Assembly: GCA_025927475.1 (NCBI GenBank)
Contig: JAICLL010000023.1
Span: 1-53,003, forward strand
Length of the DNA: 53,003 nt
From: Pirellulales bacterium
GTDB taxonomy: Bacteria > Planctomycetota > Planctomycetia > Pirellulales > JAICIG01
Direction: 5' to 3'
Under the pieces are notes generated by a model. The model did no database searches, was not told the DNA's origin, and saw only the letters and a list, made by a program, of their open reading frames with translations. Numbering within the stretch: the stretch's first letter is position 1; every line of letters starts with the position of its first letter. The translations under genes were made by a program, and so were the position numbers. Below are positions 44,640-53,003 of the stretch, one piece after another.

Positions 44640-46490
44640 ATGGCAGAAGCCAACCAAGACTGGCGCGAATTGGCGGCCCAACTCCGCATCGATAGCATCC
44701 GCTGCACCACGGCGGCAGCTTCGGGACACCCCACCTCGTCGATGTCCGCCGCCGACCTGATGGCCGTGTTGATGGCCAAATACCTCAAATACGACTGGTC
44801 GAAGCCGCACTACGCCAACAACGACCGGCTGGTGTTCAGCAAGGGGCACGCTTCGCCGCTGTTGTACTCGATGTTCAAAGCCGCCGGCGCCATCACCGAC
44901 GACGAATTCATGACGCTGCGTAAGTTCGGCAGCCGGCTCGAAGGCCATCCGAATCCGCGCGTGCTGCCGTGGGTCGATGTCGCTACCGGTTCGCTCGGCC
45001 AGGGTCTGGCCATCGGTGTCGGCATGGCCCTGAACGCCAAATATATCGATAAGCTGCCGTATCGCGTGTGGGTGCTGCTGGGCGATAGCGAAATGGCCGA
45101 GGGATCGAACTGGGAAGCGTTCGATAAAGCTCAGTGCTATAAGCTTGACCAGCTTGTCGCGATCATCGACATGAACCGCCTGGGCCAGCGCGGCGAAACC
45201 GACTTGGGGTGGAACAGCAAGGCTTACGCCGACCGCGCCCGCAGCTTTGGCTGGAACGCCATCGAGCTCGACGGGCACGACTACCAAGCGATCGACCGGG
45301 CCTTCACCGAGGCACTCGGCCAGAAAGACCGCCCCACCTGCCTGGTGGCCAAGACCATCAAGGGATATGGCGCTTCGTCGGTGGCTAACAAAGACGGCTG
45401 GCACGGCAAGGCGCTCGACGCCGAGATGGCCAAAGCGGCAATCGCCGAACTGGGCGGCGAGCGGCATCGCACGTTTCCCACGCACCAACCCGAAGATCGC
45501 CAGCCGGCTGCGCCCGCGGCGGCCCAACCTTTGAAGCTGAAGCGTTACGAGCTGGGCAGTAAAGAGGCCACTCGCAAAGCCTATGGCGATGCTCTGGTAG
45601 CATTGGGCGCTCATCGCCCCGAGGTGGTCGTGATGGACGGCGAGGTCTCGAACTCGACGCACGCCGACGAATTTCATAAGGCATATCCTGACCGATTCTT
45701 TGAGATGTATATCGCCGAGCAGCAGTTGGTCGGCGCGGCGGTGGGCTTTAGCGTGCTGGGCAAAAAGGCCTATGCCTCGACCTTTGCGGCCTTCTTCACA
45801 CGCGCCTACGACCAGATTCGCATGGCGGCCATCTCGAACGCCAAAATCCATCTCAGCGGATCGCATGCCGGCGTGAGCATCGGCGAAGACGGGCCTTCGC
45901 AGATGGCGCTGGAAGATCTGGCCATGATGCGCGCGGTGTGCGACAGCACGGTGCTTTATCCCTGCGATGCCAATCAGACCGGCCAGTTGATCAACGCCAT
46001 GGCCGACCTGCAAGGCATTTCTTACATTCGCACCACGCGCGAGAAGACGCCCGTCATCTATTCGCCCGACGAAAAGTTTCCCATCGGCGGCAGCAAAGTG
46101 GTGCGGCGTTCCGACGCCGACCGCGTGGCGGTGGTGGCGGCGGGCGTCACGTTGCACGAGGCCATCAAAGCCCACGACTTGTTGGCGCGCGAGAAAATCA
46201 ACGTCCGCATCATCGATGCCTATTCCATCAAGCCCATCGACCAGAACACCTTGCACGAGGCGGCTCGCGACACGCAGGGCCGGCTGGTGGTGGTGGAAGA
46301 CCACTGGTTCGAGGGCGGGCTGGGCGATGCCGTGCTCGACGCCTTTACCGGAACCAAGGCCCCGCTGCCCCGCGTGGTGAAACTGGCCGTTCACAAAATG
46401 CCTTGTTCCGGCACCGCCGAAGAGCTCCGTCGCTGGGCGGGCATCGACGCCGAGCAGATCGTGGCCGCGGTGAAGTCGTTGCTCGCCTGA
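44640..46490 (+). CDS. tkt: Transketolase
   Basis: 616 aa, close to the shorter (animal-like) transketolases. The TPP-binding domain carries SGHPTSS (about 28-34), the GDSEMAEGSNWEAFDKAQCY motif (148-167) and IIDMN; the pyrimidine domain is central and the C-terminal domain follows. It transfers two-carbon units between ketose and aldose phosphates in the pentose phosphate pathway. The start ATG follows GAGAGATAAAACC. It has no adjacent pathway genes. Confidence 0.95.
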   Translation: MAEANQDWRELAAQLRIDSIRCTTAAASGHPTSSMSAADLMAVLMAKYLKYDWSKPHYANNDRLVFSKGHASPLLYSMFKAAGAITDDEFMTLRKFGSRLEGHPNPRVLPWVDVATGSLGQGLAIGVGMALNAKYIDKLPYRVWVLLGDSEMAEGSNWEAFDKAQCYKLDQLVAIIDMNRLGQRGETDLGWNSKAYADRARSFGWNAIELDGHDYQAIDRAFTEALGQKDRPTCLVAKTIKGYGASSVANKDGWHGKALDAEMAKAAIAELGGERHRTFPTHQPEDRQPAAPAAAQPLKLKRYELGSKEATRKAYGDALVALGAHRPEVVVMDGEVSNSTHADEFHKAYPDRFFEMYIAEQQLVGAAVGFSVLGKKAYASTFAAFFTRAYDQIRMAAISNAKIHLSGSHAGVSIGEDGPSQMALEDLAMMRAVCDSTVLYPCDANQTGQLINAMADLQGISYIRTTREKTPVIYSPDEKFPIGGSKVVRRSDADRVAVVAAGVTLHEAIKAHDLLAREKINVRIIDAYSIKPIDQNTLHEAARDTQGRLVVVEDHWFEGGLGDAVLDAFTGTKAPLPRVVKLAVHKMPCSGTAEELRRWAGIDAEQIVAAVKSLLA

Positions 46491-46645
46491 TTTGCCCAGA
46501 CCGCGGTGGGCTTGGGCAGAGCCTGCGCTGCGCAAAAGGTCTCACTACGGTCGCCCGCGGTTGGTCCCGGTTTTGTTCCGCCACGACGGGGCTCGCCTCC
46601 GTCGAGCGATGACTGACCGGCTAGATTCGCTTGCACACGCGCCCC

Positions 46646-46700
46646 TCCGTTTCCGCGTCGCATCCGCCGCCGTAAGCGGCGGATGCGGCGCGGAAACGGA
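46646..46700. terminator. Strong bidirectional hairpin between tkt and the DUF4058 gene
   Basis: 25-bp inverted arms (46646-46670 and 46676-46700) with a single T·G pair and a 5-base loop (CGTAA). It lies between a plus-strand gene and a minus-strand gene that converge, so it could stop both transcripts. Confidence 0.8.
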
Positions 46701-46744
46701 AAGAAATGGGAGAAGCCCCGGCCGCGGTCGGACTTGCCTTCGAT

Positions 46745-47510
46745 CTACGAGCGTGCTCGCGGAACGAATTGCCTGGCCCAGGCGGCATCGGCGGGCGACA
46801 ACGGCGGCTCTGGCGACTCGGCATAAATATATGCCATAGCCCGCCGAGTCATACGCCCCGTCGAGCACCGCTTGCAAATCCAGGCTCACGGCCGCATCGC
46901 TGGCTGCTAACGGAACCGGCACCAAAGGTAAGCGGTCGTGCAAGCCGATGGGCCAGAAGCCAATTCGTGGGCGGCATTCATACTGGCTGACCAGTGCGTA
47001 GTAGTCGCAATCTGGCAACGGCGGCAGCGCCGGCCGCTGGCCGCCACGATGCAGATCGATCTCTACCAGGCTCGTGTCGCTTCCCAGCAAAATATTCCGC
47101 TTGCTCAGATAGGCGCCGTGATCGGGACCTCGTTTTTTGTCGGTGGGGCTGAGTAGCTCGATCACGGTGATGACACGCCGGTCGCGCCGGTCGCGGACCT
47201 CGAGCCACGAATCTCGCACATACTCGACTTCGGGCAGTATCAACTCGACAGGCGCCGCGATGCTCGCCACCGCAGCGGCCGATCCCGGCTCGCTGGACGT
47301 ACTCATCGCCACATCGGCTCGACCGAAGAACCGGCGCTCTGCTTCACAGACCGCCCGAATGTAAACCCGGGCCTCGACTTTCACGAGGTAATTGGCCCCG
47401 ACGCTCCGGTTCAGCGCCTCTTGCGCCCGGGTCGGAAAATTGTGGTGAAAATCTTCCCAGGTATCTTCCTGCTCAAGATAGGGGTTCATACCCGGAAATG
47501 GGGAAGGCAT
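46745..47510 (-). CDS. DUF4058 family protein, frameshifted near its C-terminus
   Basis: The N-terminal part (MPSPFPGMNPYLEQEDTWED through VSQYECRPRIGFWPIGLHDR) is typical DUF4058. After about residue 225 (GAYDSAGYG) the reading frame becomes Arg/Ala-rich, while the -1 frame gives YAESPEPPLSPADAAWARQF and a stop at 46745, the expected family ending. A one-base indel near 46826-46850 is therefore likely; the uncorrected frame runs on to 46545. Either a pseudogene or a sequencing error. The function of DUF4058 is unknown. Confidence 0.75.
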
Positions 47511-47598
47511 CGCGTGCTCCTCGATTCAAATCATCAGGCCGTTCGTTGATCCGGCGGACCTCTCGGCATCACTTCATCGATTCTAGCCACGTTGCGAT

Positions 47599-47669
47599 GG
47601 CTGTGGCAGAGTCGATGCGACGTCCCCGCATCGAGCGCTCCGGGGCATCGCTTAGACTCTGCCCCAGCC
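47599..47669. repeat. Inverted repeat upstream of the DUF4058 gene
   Basis: 15-bp arms GGCTGTGGCAGAGTC and GACTCTGCCCCAGCC with one mismatch enclose 41 bp. It lies between the metallophosphoesterase and the DUF4058 gene, both on the minus strand. Confidence 0.6.
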
Positions 47670-47691
47670 ACCGCTTTAGAGGACGGCTTCG

Positions 47692-48849
47692 TCAATTCGA
47701 TCGCAGGATCAATCGTGTCAAGTCCGGCGGGCATCGCCAGCGGATCGGGTGGCGCCCGGAAATGCCGCGCGAGACGTAAAGCAATGTGGGTGGGGCCTCG
47801 TAGGCGCCGGAGATGTAGCGGCAACCATGCAGGCTGGGGGCGTAGATCGGCCCGACGATTGGCGGCACCACCTGGCCGCCGTGGTTGTGCCCCGAGAGCA
47901 TCAAATCGACCTTTTGCCGCCGGGCCCAGCCGAGGTTGTCGGGCGTGTGGCTAAGCAAAATGCGGAAGGCATCGGTCGCCGTGCTTGTGAAATCGGGATG
48001 TTGGCCCATCCAGGGCCGCTCGGTGCCGCCGATCGCGATGGTCGAATCACCACGAGTCAGCACCCGTGTGGCGCCGGCGACATCATGCCAACCCAAGTCG
48101 GTCATCTGTCGGCGGATCGCGTCGGGGTCGAGATACCAATCGTGGTTGCCCAGAATAAAATAGCAGCCCAGTGGGGCCGACATGCGCCCCAGCGTTGTCG
48201 GCAGCCAGTCGATGAGCCGCTGATCGTCGAGCAGGTCGCCGGTGAACACGATCAGGTCGGCCGGCGACTCGGCGGCCAAGTCGGCCAGCGCCTCGAAGAA
48301 CGGCAGGTCGATGGTGCCGATCAGGTGCAAGTCGGTCAGGTGCAAGATCGATAGCCCGTCCCAAGCTTTCGGCAGACGCGGCAGACGATAGGTCTTGTCC
48401 GAGACTTCGATGCGAAAGATTTCGTTGCCCGGCAGCCCGGCGAGCATGCGGTAGGGCCCGCGCGCCAAAGGGCGATAACCCAGCCGCCCGGCCAGGTCGA
48501 CGCAACGCGAATCGTTGCCAAGCTGGGCCTGGGGAACGCGTCGGCGCGCAAATCGGGCCGTCGAAACCAAGAAACCGATACTTCCCAGCGCGCACAGACC
48601 CAGATAGGCCGTCCACAGCCAAGGCAGGTCGGTCCAGCCGCCACCGAGGGTTAATCTCCAGCCGCCGACGCCGACCAGCCAGGCCAGCAACAACGGCAGG
48701 GCGACGATCAACACTTCGTGGATATCGCGAACCCAGCGAAGTGCTGGTCCGCGGATGCGCAGCGCGTGCAGCCGGTTGACCGCGGCCACCATCAGCTCGA
48801 ACTGGCCGATGACCAGTAAGAGAAGAATCAGGGCGTTGAGCATTTTCAT
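47692..48849 (-). CDS. Membrane-anchored metallophosphoesterase
   Basis: 385 aa. Four hydrophobic segments (about 1-120) precede a calcineurin-like phosphoesterase domain with LTDLHL (D-x-H), GDLLDD, GNHDWY and SGHNHGGQ metal-binding motifs. It would use two metal ions to cleave phosphoesters, perhaps in lipid metabolism. The ATG at 48849 or 48843 opens the first hydrophobic helix. Confidence 0.9.
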   Translation of the reverse strand: MKMLNALILLLLVIGQFELMVAAVNRLHALRIRGPALRWVRDIHEVLIVALPLLLAWLVGVGGWRLTLGGGWTDLPWLWTAYLGLCALGSIGFLVSTARFARRRVPQAQLGNDSRCVDLAGRLGYRPLARGPYRMLAGLPGNEIFRIEVSDKTYRLPRLPKAWDGLSILHLTDLHLIGTIDLPFFEALADLAAESPADLIVFTGDLLDDQRLIDWLPTTLGRMSAPLGCYFILGNHDWYLDPDAIRRQMTDLGWHDVAGATRVLTRGDSTIAIGGTERPWMGQHPDFTSTATDAFRILLSHTPDNLGWARRQKVDLMLSGHNHGGQVVPPIVGPIYAPSLHGCRYISGAYEAPPTLLYVSRGISGRHPIRWRCPPDLTRLILRSN

Positions 48850-48941
48850 TGGCGATTGATGAACCGATCGCGTGCGAGCCGCGTAAACCACATACACGGG
48901 GCGACGACCCAGCACGAGGCCTTGAATATCCGGAAGCGGCA

Positions 48942-49388
48942 GTGAACCTTCATCGAATTGGACACGTTACGGCGATCGAAGACAACCCGTACCGATCGCC
49001 GCAAACGGTCGTCGAAACGGACTACTGGTGCGATTTGCCGCTCGCGGGATCGCCAGCCAGCGATCCTCCCATTTGTATCAAGCCGCATCTCCGGGCGCGT
49101 GGCGTTGGTGATTTCTGCATTGGTTTCTTAGCATCAGTTCCATCCCTTGTAACGCTGCTCGTTCTTCTGAGCGGCAGCAGCGCAACGAATTTCGATCTAC
49201 TTCATGCGAGGCATGGTCTTGCCCTTAAGCTGGTACACGTAGGCCAACACCTCGGCCACGGCGGCGTACATCTTGGCCGGAATCGGCTCGTTCACCTCGA
49301 CTTCTTTATAGAGCGCCTGAGCCAGCGGCTTCTTTTCGACAATCGGAATGCCGTTTTCCAAGGCCAATTTGCGAATGCGCTGCGCTAG
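48942..49388 (+). pseudogene. Truncated NPYRSP-type planctomycete membrane protein
   Basis: From a GTG at 48942 the frame gives AIEDNPYRSPQTVVETDYWC and then a single hydrophobic segment (VGDFCIGFLASVPSLVTLLV), a pattern typical of the start of planctomycete multi-pass membrane proteins. After about 49190 the frame runs antisense over the end of flhB and loses protein-like character. It is most likely a 5' remnant whose 3' part is missing, so it is probably non-functional. Confidence 0.5.
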
Positions 49389-50270
49389 CAACCCGGCCCC
49401 CTTGGCCACCACCACCGGAGCGGCCATCGTCTGGGGATCGTACTGCACGGCGATCGCCAGCTCGGTGGGGTTGGTGATCACGACATCGGCCTTCGGCACC
49501 GTTGCGCTAAGCCGGTTGAGAATCAATTGCCGCTGCACCGCGCGGCGCCGGGCGGCAATCTGCGGGTCGCCCTGCAAGTTCTTCATTTCTTCGCGCACTT
49601 CCTGGGTGGTCATGCGCATGTCTTGTTCCTGCCGCCACCACTGAAAGCCATAATCAAACAATGCCAGCAGCAGCAGCGCCGAGGCGATCTTGATGCCCGT
49701 CCACAGCAGCGACTCGGAGATCGACTGTCCGATCTGCGGCAGCTCAAGCCCCACCAGCGCCAGCAGATTCGACAGCTCGCCCGCCAGACACGCATAGGCC
49801 ACCGCGCCCACCAGCACCACTTTGATCAGCCCGAAGAACAATCGCACCACGCTCGTCAGCGAAAAGATTCGCTGAAAACCCCGGATGGGATCGACGCGAG
49901 TGATGTCGGGCATCAGTTTTTCGGGCAAGAACAGCAGCCCGAGCTGCGCCACGTTGGCGCCCACGGCGATGACAAGCATCACGCACAGCAGCGGCAGCAC
50001 GGCGGAAGCCAAGGCGCTCGCCAGTCCGGCAAACTCGGCGGTGATGCTGGCCACGTCGGTTTCGAGCCACGCATCACCGCCCAAGTAATATTGCGTCAGC
50101 TTGCCCAAGGCGTCGGCCACCGAACCGCCGATCCACAGAATGGCCACCAGCGAGCCGAGCAGCAGCGCCGCCGAGCCGAGGTCTTGACTGCGCGCGACCT
50201 GCCCATGCTCGCGGGCCTGCTGCCGGCGATACTGCGTGGCTTCTTGTGATTTTTCGCCGTTCTGTTCCAA
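49197..50270 (-). CDS. flhB: Flagellar biosynthesis protein FlhB
   Basis: 357 aa. The N-terminal membrane domain (about 30-210, four segments) is followed by the cytosolic FlhBc domain. The self-cleavage site, NPTH in most FlhB proteins, reads NPTE here (residues 267-270, DNA 49461-49472). FlhB controls the substrate switch of flagellar type III export. It is the last gene of the fliQ-fliR-flhB run. Confidence 0.93.
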   Translation of the reverse strand: MEQNGEKSQEATQYRRQQAREHGQVARSQDLGSAALLLGSLVAILWIGGSVADALGKLTQYYLGGDAWLETDVASITAEFAGLASALASAVLPLLCVMLVIAVGANVAQLGLLFLPEKLMPDITRVDPIRGFQRIFSLTSVVRLFFGLIKVVLVGAVAYACLAGELSNLLALVGLELPQIGQSISESLLWTGIKIASALLLLALFDYGFQWWRQEQDMRMTTQEVREEMKNLQGDPQIAARRRAVQRQLILNRLSATVPKADVVITNPTELAIAVQYDPQTMAAPVVVAKGAGLLAQRIRKLALENGIPIVEKKPLAQALYKEVEVNEPIPAKMYAAVAEVLAYVYQLKGKTMPRMK

Positions 50271-50282
50271 ACCAGTTCTCTA

Positions 50283-50330
50283 ATCGTCTGTAGGGGACGG
50301 ACTCCTTGCCGTTGGCGTGAACCGCCAACA
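50283..50330. repeat. Inverted repeat, family B (partial copy)
   Basis: CTGTAGGGGACGGACTCC followed by TTGCCGTTGGCG matches the arms of the family B elements at 33282-33411 and 10780-10842. It sits in the 77-bp gap between fliR and flhB. Confidence 0.5.
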
Positions 50331-50347
50331 AATCCGATCTGAGCCCC

Positions 50348-51139
50348 CTATCGACCGAGATTTCCACTGGCCACCGCGTCGAGCACGGCTTGTAAGGTCG
50401 GCTCGATTTCATCTTGAAACAGCCAGGCCATGCCGGCCAACGAGGTTGCCAGAATGCTAAACGTCGCCAGTGCGTTCAGGCCGAAGCCCAGAGCCATGAT
50501 GTTCAATTGCGGCAAAGTGCGGCTGATGACGCCCAACACGAGTGAGGCCAGCAGCAGGGCCGCGGTCGCCGGAGCGGCCACGCGAATGCCCAGCGAAAAA
50601 CTCTGCACCAGCAGCGTCACGACCGTTTCGCCGAGCGAGTGTGACATGCCCGCCGTGCCGGGCGGAATGGCCGCAAACGTATCGAGCATGCCGATCATCA
50701 GCAGCCGATGCCCGCCCAGCAACAAGAACACGGCCAGCGCCACCAGATACAAAAACTGGGAAAAGAGCGGCACGTTGGCATCGAAGCCGGGGCTATAGAG
50801 ATCTGCCAGCGTCATGCCGCTCATCTGTCCGATGATCTGTCCGGCCAACTGCACGCCCGAGAAAAGCAGCACCACTCCGGTGCCCAGCGTGTATCCCACC
50901 AGCAATTCGCCGCCCATCGCCGGCAGATAGCCGGCCAACGTGATGGGCGGTTCGACGGGCGTGCCGATCTGCCCCGGAAAAATCAACACCGCCAGGGTGA
51001 ACGCCAGCAAGACGCGCACCTGCGTGGGTATTTCGGTGCTGCCAAACGGCGGCCCGGCCAGCACCAGCCCGCTGGTGCGCACCAAGACCAATGTGAAAAG
51101 GAAGAGCTGATGCTGACTGAGGTCTAACAGGCCGGCGAA
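50348..51139 (-). CDS. fliR: Flagellar biosynthesis protein FliR
   Basis: 263 aa with six hydrophobic segments; part of the export gate of the flagellar type III apparatus. FliR blocks include FTLVLVRTSGLVLAGPPFGS and LPQLNIMALGFGLN. The ATG at 51139, 20 bp after the fliQ stop, is preferred to the upstream frame start at 51220, which would overlap fliQ. Confidence 0.94.
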   Translation of the reverse strand, partial: FAGLLDLSQHQLFLFTLVLVRTSGLVLAGPPFGSTEIPTQVRVLLAFTLAVLIFPGQIGTPVEPPITLAGYLPAMGGELLVGYTLGTGVVLLFSGVQLAGQIIGQMSGMTLADLYSPGFDANVPLFSQFLYLVALAVFLLLGGHRLLMIGMLDTFAAIPPGTAGMSHSLGETVVTLLVQSFSLGIRVAAPATAALLLASLVLGVISRTLPQLNIMALGFGLNALATFSILATSLAGMAWLFQDEIEPTLQAVLDAVASGNLGR

Positions 51140-51159
51140 CATCAGGGCCACCGCGCGTG

Positions 51160-51420
51160 TTAAAGCATGATGTTGCCGAAGACATCTTCGATGTACTGGA
51201 CCATCTGGTTCAGCAGCCACGGCAGGCTGAACACCAGCACCGCAACCATGGCGACAATTTTGGGCACGAAGGCGACGGTTTGTTCCTGCACCTGAGTGAG
51301 CGCCTGCAACAGTCCGATGGCTAGTCCGACCACCAGCCCGGCAATCAGCACGGGCGAGCTAATCAGCAGAGCGATCATGACGGCCTCGCGGCCCAAATCG
51401 ACGGCGTCGGTCACGTCCAT
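51160..51420 (-). CDS. fliQ: Flagellar biosynthesis protein FliQ
   Basis: 86 aa, two hydrophobic hairpin segments, the small FliQ export-gate subunit. Conserved VGLAIGLLQALTQVQEQTVA and FVPKIVAM are diagnostic. It is the first gene here: fliP, its usual upstream neighbour, is absent and an insertion sequence begins within about 130 bp upstream. Confidence 0.94.
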   Translation of the reverse strand: MDVTDAVDLGREAVMIALLISSPVLIAGLVVGLAIGLLQALTQVQEQTVAFVPKIVAMVAVLVFSLPWLLNQMVQYIEDVFGNIML

Positions 51421-51552
51421 GAGAAATGCACCGCGGTGAAAAGGCCGAGGATAAATAGGCGTTTTGGGTCGGGGCGTCAAGGCGGATTTCTTGGGTGCCA
51501 AGGGAGAAGGGTGCATAAAGGGAATTGCGCGTGGAGCGGATTTGCTGGGAAA

Positions 51553-51580
51553 TGTCAATCGGAGAATTGACAGGTTTTTT
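51553..51580 (+). terminator. Plus-strand terminator near the left end of the insertion sequence
   Basis: A 7-bp stem TGTCAAT / ATTGACA followed by GG and six T. It could shield the transposase gene from outside transcription. Confidence 0.5.
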
Positions 51581-51650
51581 GTATCCTGGGCGCAGAGCTG
51601 GGCGAACTGGGAGGCCCAGAGAGAAATCTATCCGTTCAAGGAGGAACCAA

Positions 51651-52010
51651 GTGATCCGATCAAAGCTCAGCGAGGAGGAGTGGCAGCTGTTTCTGGGGAT
51701 GGCTGACCGGCTTGAAATTCCCGTGCGAGAACTATTGGATAGCCAGGCACGGTTCTCCGCCCTTGAGGCGGCAGGACATCGGCTCGGCAGGGCGGTGGCC
51801 CAGGCCACCACAGAACGCTTGGCGTTAGCGCGGGCAGAACAAATGATGGGGCTGAAGCCATGCCCAACTTGTGGTCGGCAATGTCCGCTGGTCCATCGAG
51901 AGCGGGAGTTGGAGACGATCGATGGGCCGGTGGAACTAGCTGAACCGGTGTGTCATTGCTCGGCTTGTCGCCGAGATTTTTTTCCCTCAGCGTCCGGAGT
52001 TGGGGCTTGA
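51651..52010 (+). CDS. ISKra4-like transposase, N-terminal part (zinc-ribbon), frame broken
   Basis: GTG start at 51651 with an AAGGAGG site 6 nt before it. About 119 aa in this frame: a helical N-terminus, then a zinc-ribbon (CPTCGRQCPLVH and CHCSACRRDFF). A run of seven T at 51977-51983 then puts the frame off by one. Removing one T would continue in FFPQRPELGLDQ, the expected family sequence. The frame as it stands ends at 52010. Confidence 0.7.
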   Translation: MIRSKLSEEEWQLFLGMADRLEIPVRELLDSQARFSALEAAGHRLGRAVAQATTERLALARAEQMMGLKPCPTCGRQCPLVHRERELETIDGPVELAEPVCHCSACRRDFFPSASGVGA

Positions 52011-53003
52011 CCAGAGGAATTGCAGTGCCGCCGTGTTGGACAAGATCGTGTCGGCGAACGCGGAACACAAATCAGCGGCTAAAGCACAGCGGATGTTGTG
52101 GAAGCTGGGCGAGATCAAGGCGAGTGTGCCCCGCATCACGGAGCTGACCGCAATGATTGGGAAGGAACTGCACGATTCTCTGCAACAACAAGCAGACGCT
52201 CATTCCGACGAGCAGCTCAAGCCGCAATACACCGAGCATCCCAAGGTGGTGTCCGTGGCGGTGGATGGCGGTCGAATCATGACACGTGCCGACGCCGGAC
52301 GCGGCGTACATGAGCAAGCTTGGAAAGAAACCAAGAACGCCTGCCTGTTGACGATGAGTAGTCCCGTCACCGACGAAGATCCCCACCCGCAATTGCCGGC
52401 CTGCTTCGTCAACCGAGATTACGTCGAGAAACTGGTGCGTGATGTGCATAGCGCCACGACCAAATCGGCGCTGAAAGGCGACGAAACAGGGCCTCTTTCA
52501 GAAGAAGTGGGCGATCAGCCGGCCGAGCCAAATTGCTCCACCCACGGCAAGCGGAATGCGCCTCACGCGCAAAAAGGAGAGGATTGGCGTCCGCGTCGGT
52601 TAGTGCGCACGTGCCTGAGCAGCATGGCGTGTAGCGACGATTTCGGCCCAGTGGTAGCGGGCGAAGCCCAGCATCGTGGTTTCTATCAGGCGGAGAGGCG
52701 CGCCTTTCTGGGCGACGGTCAGGCCTGGAACTGGACGCTCCAAGAGCGCCATTTCCCTGACTTCATCGGCATCACGGATTTCATTCATCCTCTCGGATAC
52801 CTCTATGATGCCGCCAAAGTTTTGGCCCCTGATAATCCTTGGCCGGTTTATCTTCGAGCGAGCGAAGCGTGCTGGCAAGGACGCGTGGACGAAGTTTTGA
52901 AGGAATGGCGCGCTTGGCAAGCAACCGGCTCCGAATCGCTCGATGAAGTGCTTCCCGATCATGATTCCCGCGCGGTCCTTCAAACCACCATCACTTACCT
53001 AGA
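51982..53003 (+). CDS. ISKra4-like transposase, catalytic part (partial at window edge)
   Basis: The +1 frame from the T7 run is open to the end of the window (about 340 codons). It contains VAVDGGRIMTRADAGRGVHE, with an Asp of the DDE-like centre, and GITDFIHPLGYLYDAAKV, another conserved acidic block. The C-terminus lies beyond the window. It continues the zinc-ribbon part after the frame break at 51977-51983. Confidence 0.65.

Larger units (their letters stand above)
51553..53003 (+). mobile_element. ISKra4-like insertion sequence, left part, truncated by the window end
   Basis: A transposase of ISKra4-like type on the plus strand. The left end is not precisely placed; a hairpin at 51553-51572 lies near it. 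The right end is beyond the window. It adjoins the flagellar fliQ-fliR-flhB genes where fliP would be expected. Confidence 0.65.

Noticed and set aside
1..53003. CRISPR arrays, prophage genes and known defence operons
   Set aside because: I looked for regularly spaced repeats with unique spacers, phage structural genes and clustered nuclease/helicase genes and saw none; the tandem repeats present are without spacers or lie within genes.

Overview
The window looks like a chromosomal segment of a GC-rich planctomycete, most likely a Pirellulales-type bacterium. The signs are a DUF1549/DUF1553 gene carrying a haem-binding CxxCH motif followed by a Tat-exported DUF1501 gene, a DUF1570 peptidase, a secreted protein with an 'LLEERM' N-terminal motif, an 'NPYRSP' protein remnant, a DUF4058 gene, paired Hsp70-like genes and many short palindromic repeats between genes. 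No species is claimed.

Layout. 1-552: two closely spaced, atypical tRNAs on the minus strand, a minus-strand terminator and no clear gene. 553-8510 (mostly +): a small lipoprotein, an orphan NitT/TauT-type ABC ATPase with a membrane/coiled-coil partner, a DUF1570 peptidase (-), a secreted unknown, a PpiC-type prolyl isomerase, an unknown with acidic repeats and a CtBP-like dehydrogenase. 8777-13777 (-): cdsA and uppS (phospholipid and undecaprenyl lipid synthesis), purA, a secreted unknown and a fatty acid desaturase. 14106-15974 (+): purU and a tandem UspA protein. 16016-17784 (-): pntB and pntAb, without pntAa. 18173-26441: a carboxypeptidase-regulatory-like protein (+), an Rpn-type nuclease with a 12-bp repeat tract (-) and the DUF1549/1553 plus DUF1501 pair (+). 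26472-31666 (mostly -): a CPA2 antiporter with a TrkA-N domain, a hybrid histidine kinase and unknowns. 32098-36063 (+): an ECF sigma factor, CysE, a CPBP protease and a 57-residue protein. 36212-43683 (mostly -): two Hsp70-like proteins, one membrane-anchored, and planctomycete-type unknowns. 43885-48849: tsaE (-), transketolase (+), a frameshifted DUF4058 gene (-) and a metallophosphoesterase (-). 48942-51420: a truncated NPYRSP gene (+) and the flagellar export genes fliQ-fliR-flhB (-). 51553-53003: the left part of an ISKra4-like insertion sequence whose transposase frame breaks at a T7 run; it runs off the window.

Most genes are housekeeping or envelope functions in short operons with many strand switches, as is usual in planctomycetes. 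The accessory content consists of the insertion sequence, several families of MITE/REP-like inverted repeats (some reaching into coding sequence), the Rpn-type gene and the degenerate genes. I found no CRISPR array, prophage or obvious defence island. The observations most worth following are the atypical tRNAs, the NPTE variant of the FlhB self-cleavage motif, the tandem Hsp70 pair, the T7 frameshift in the transposase and the repeat families.
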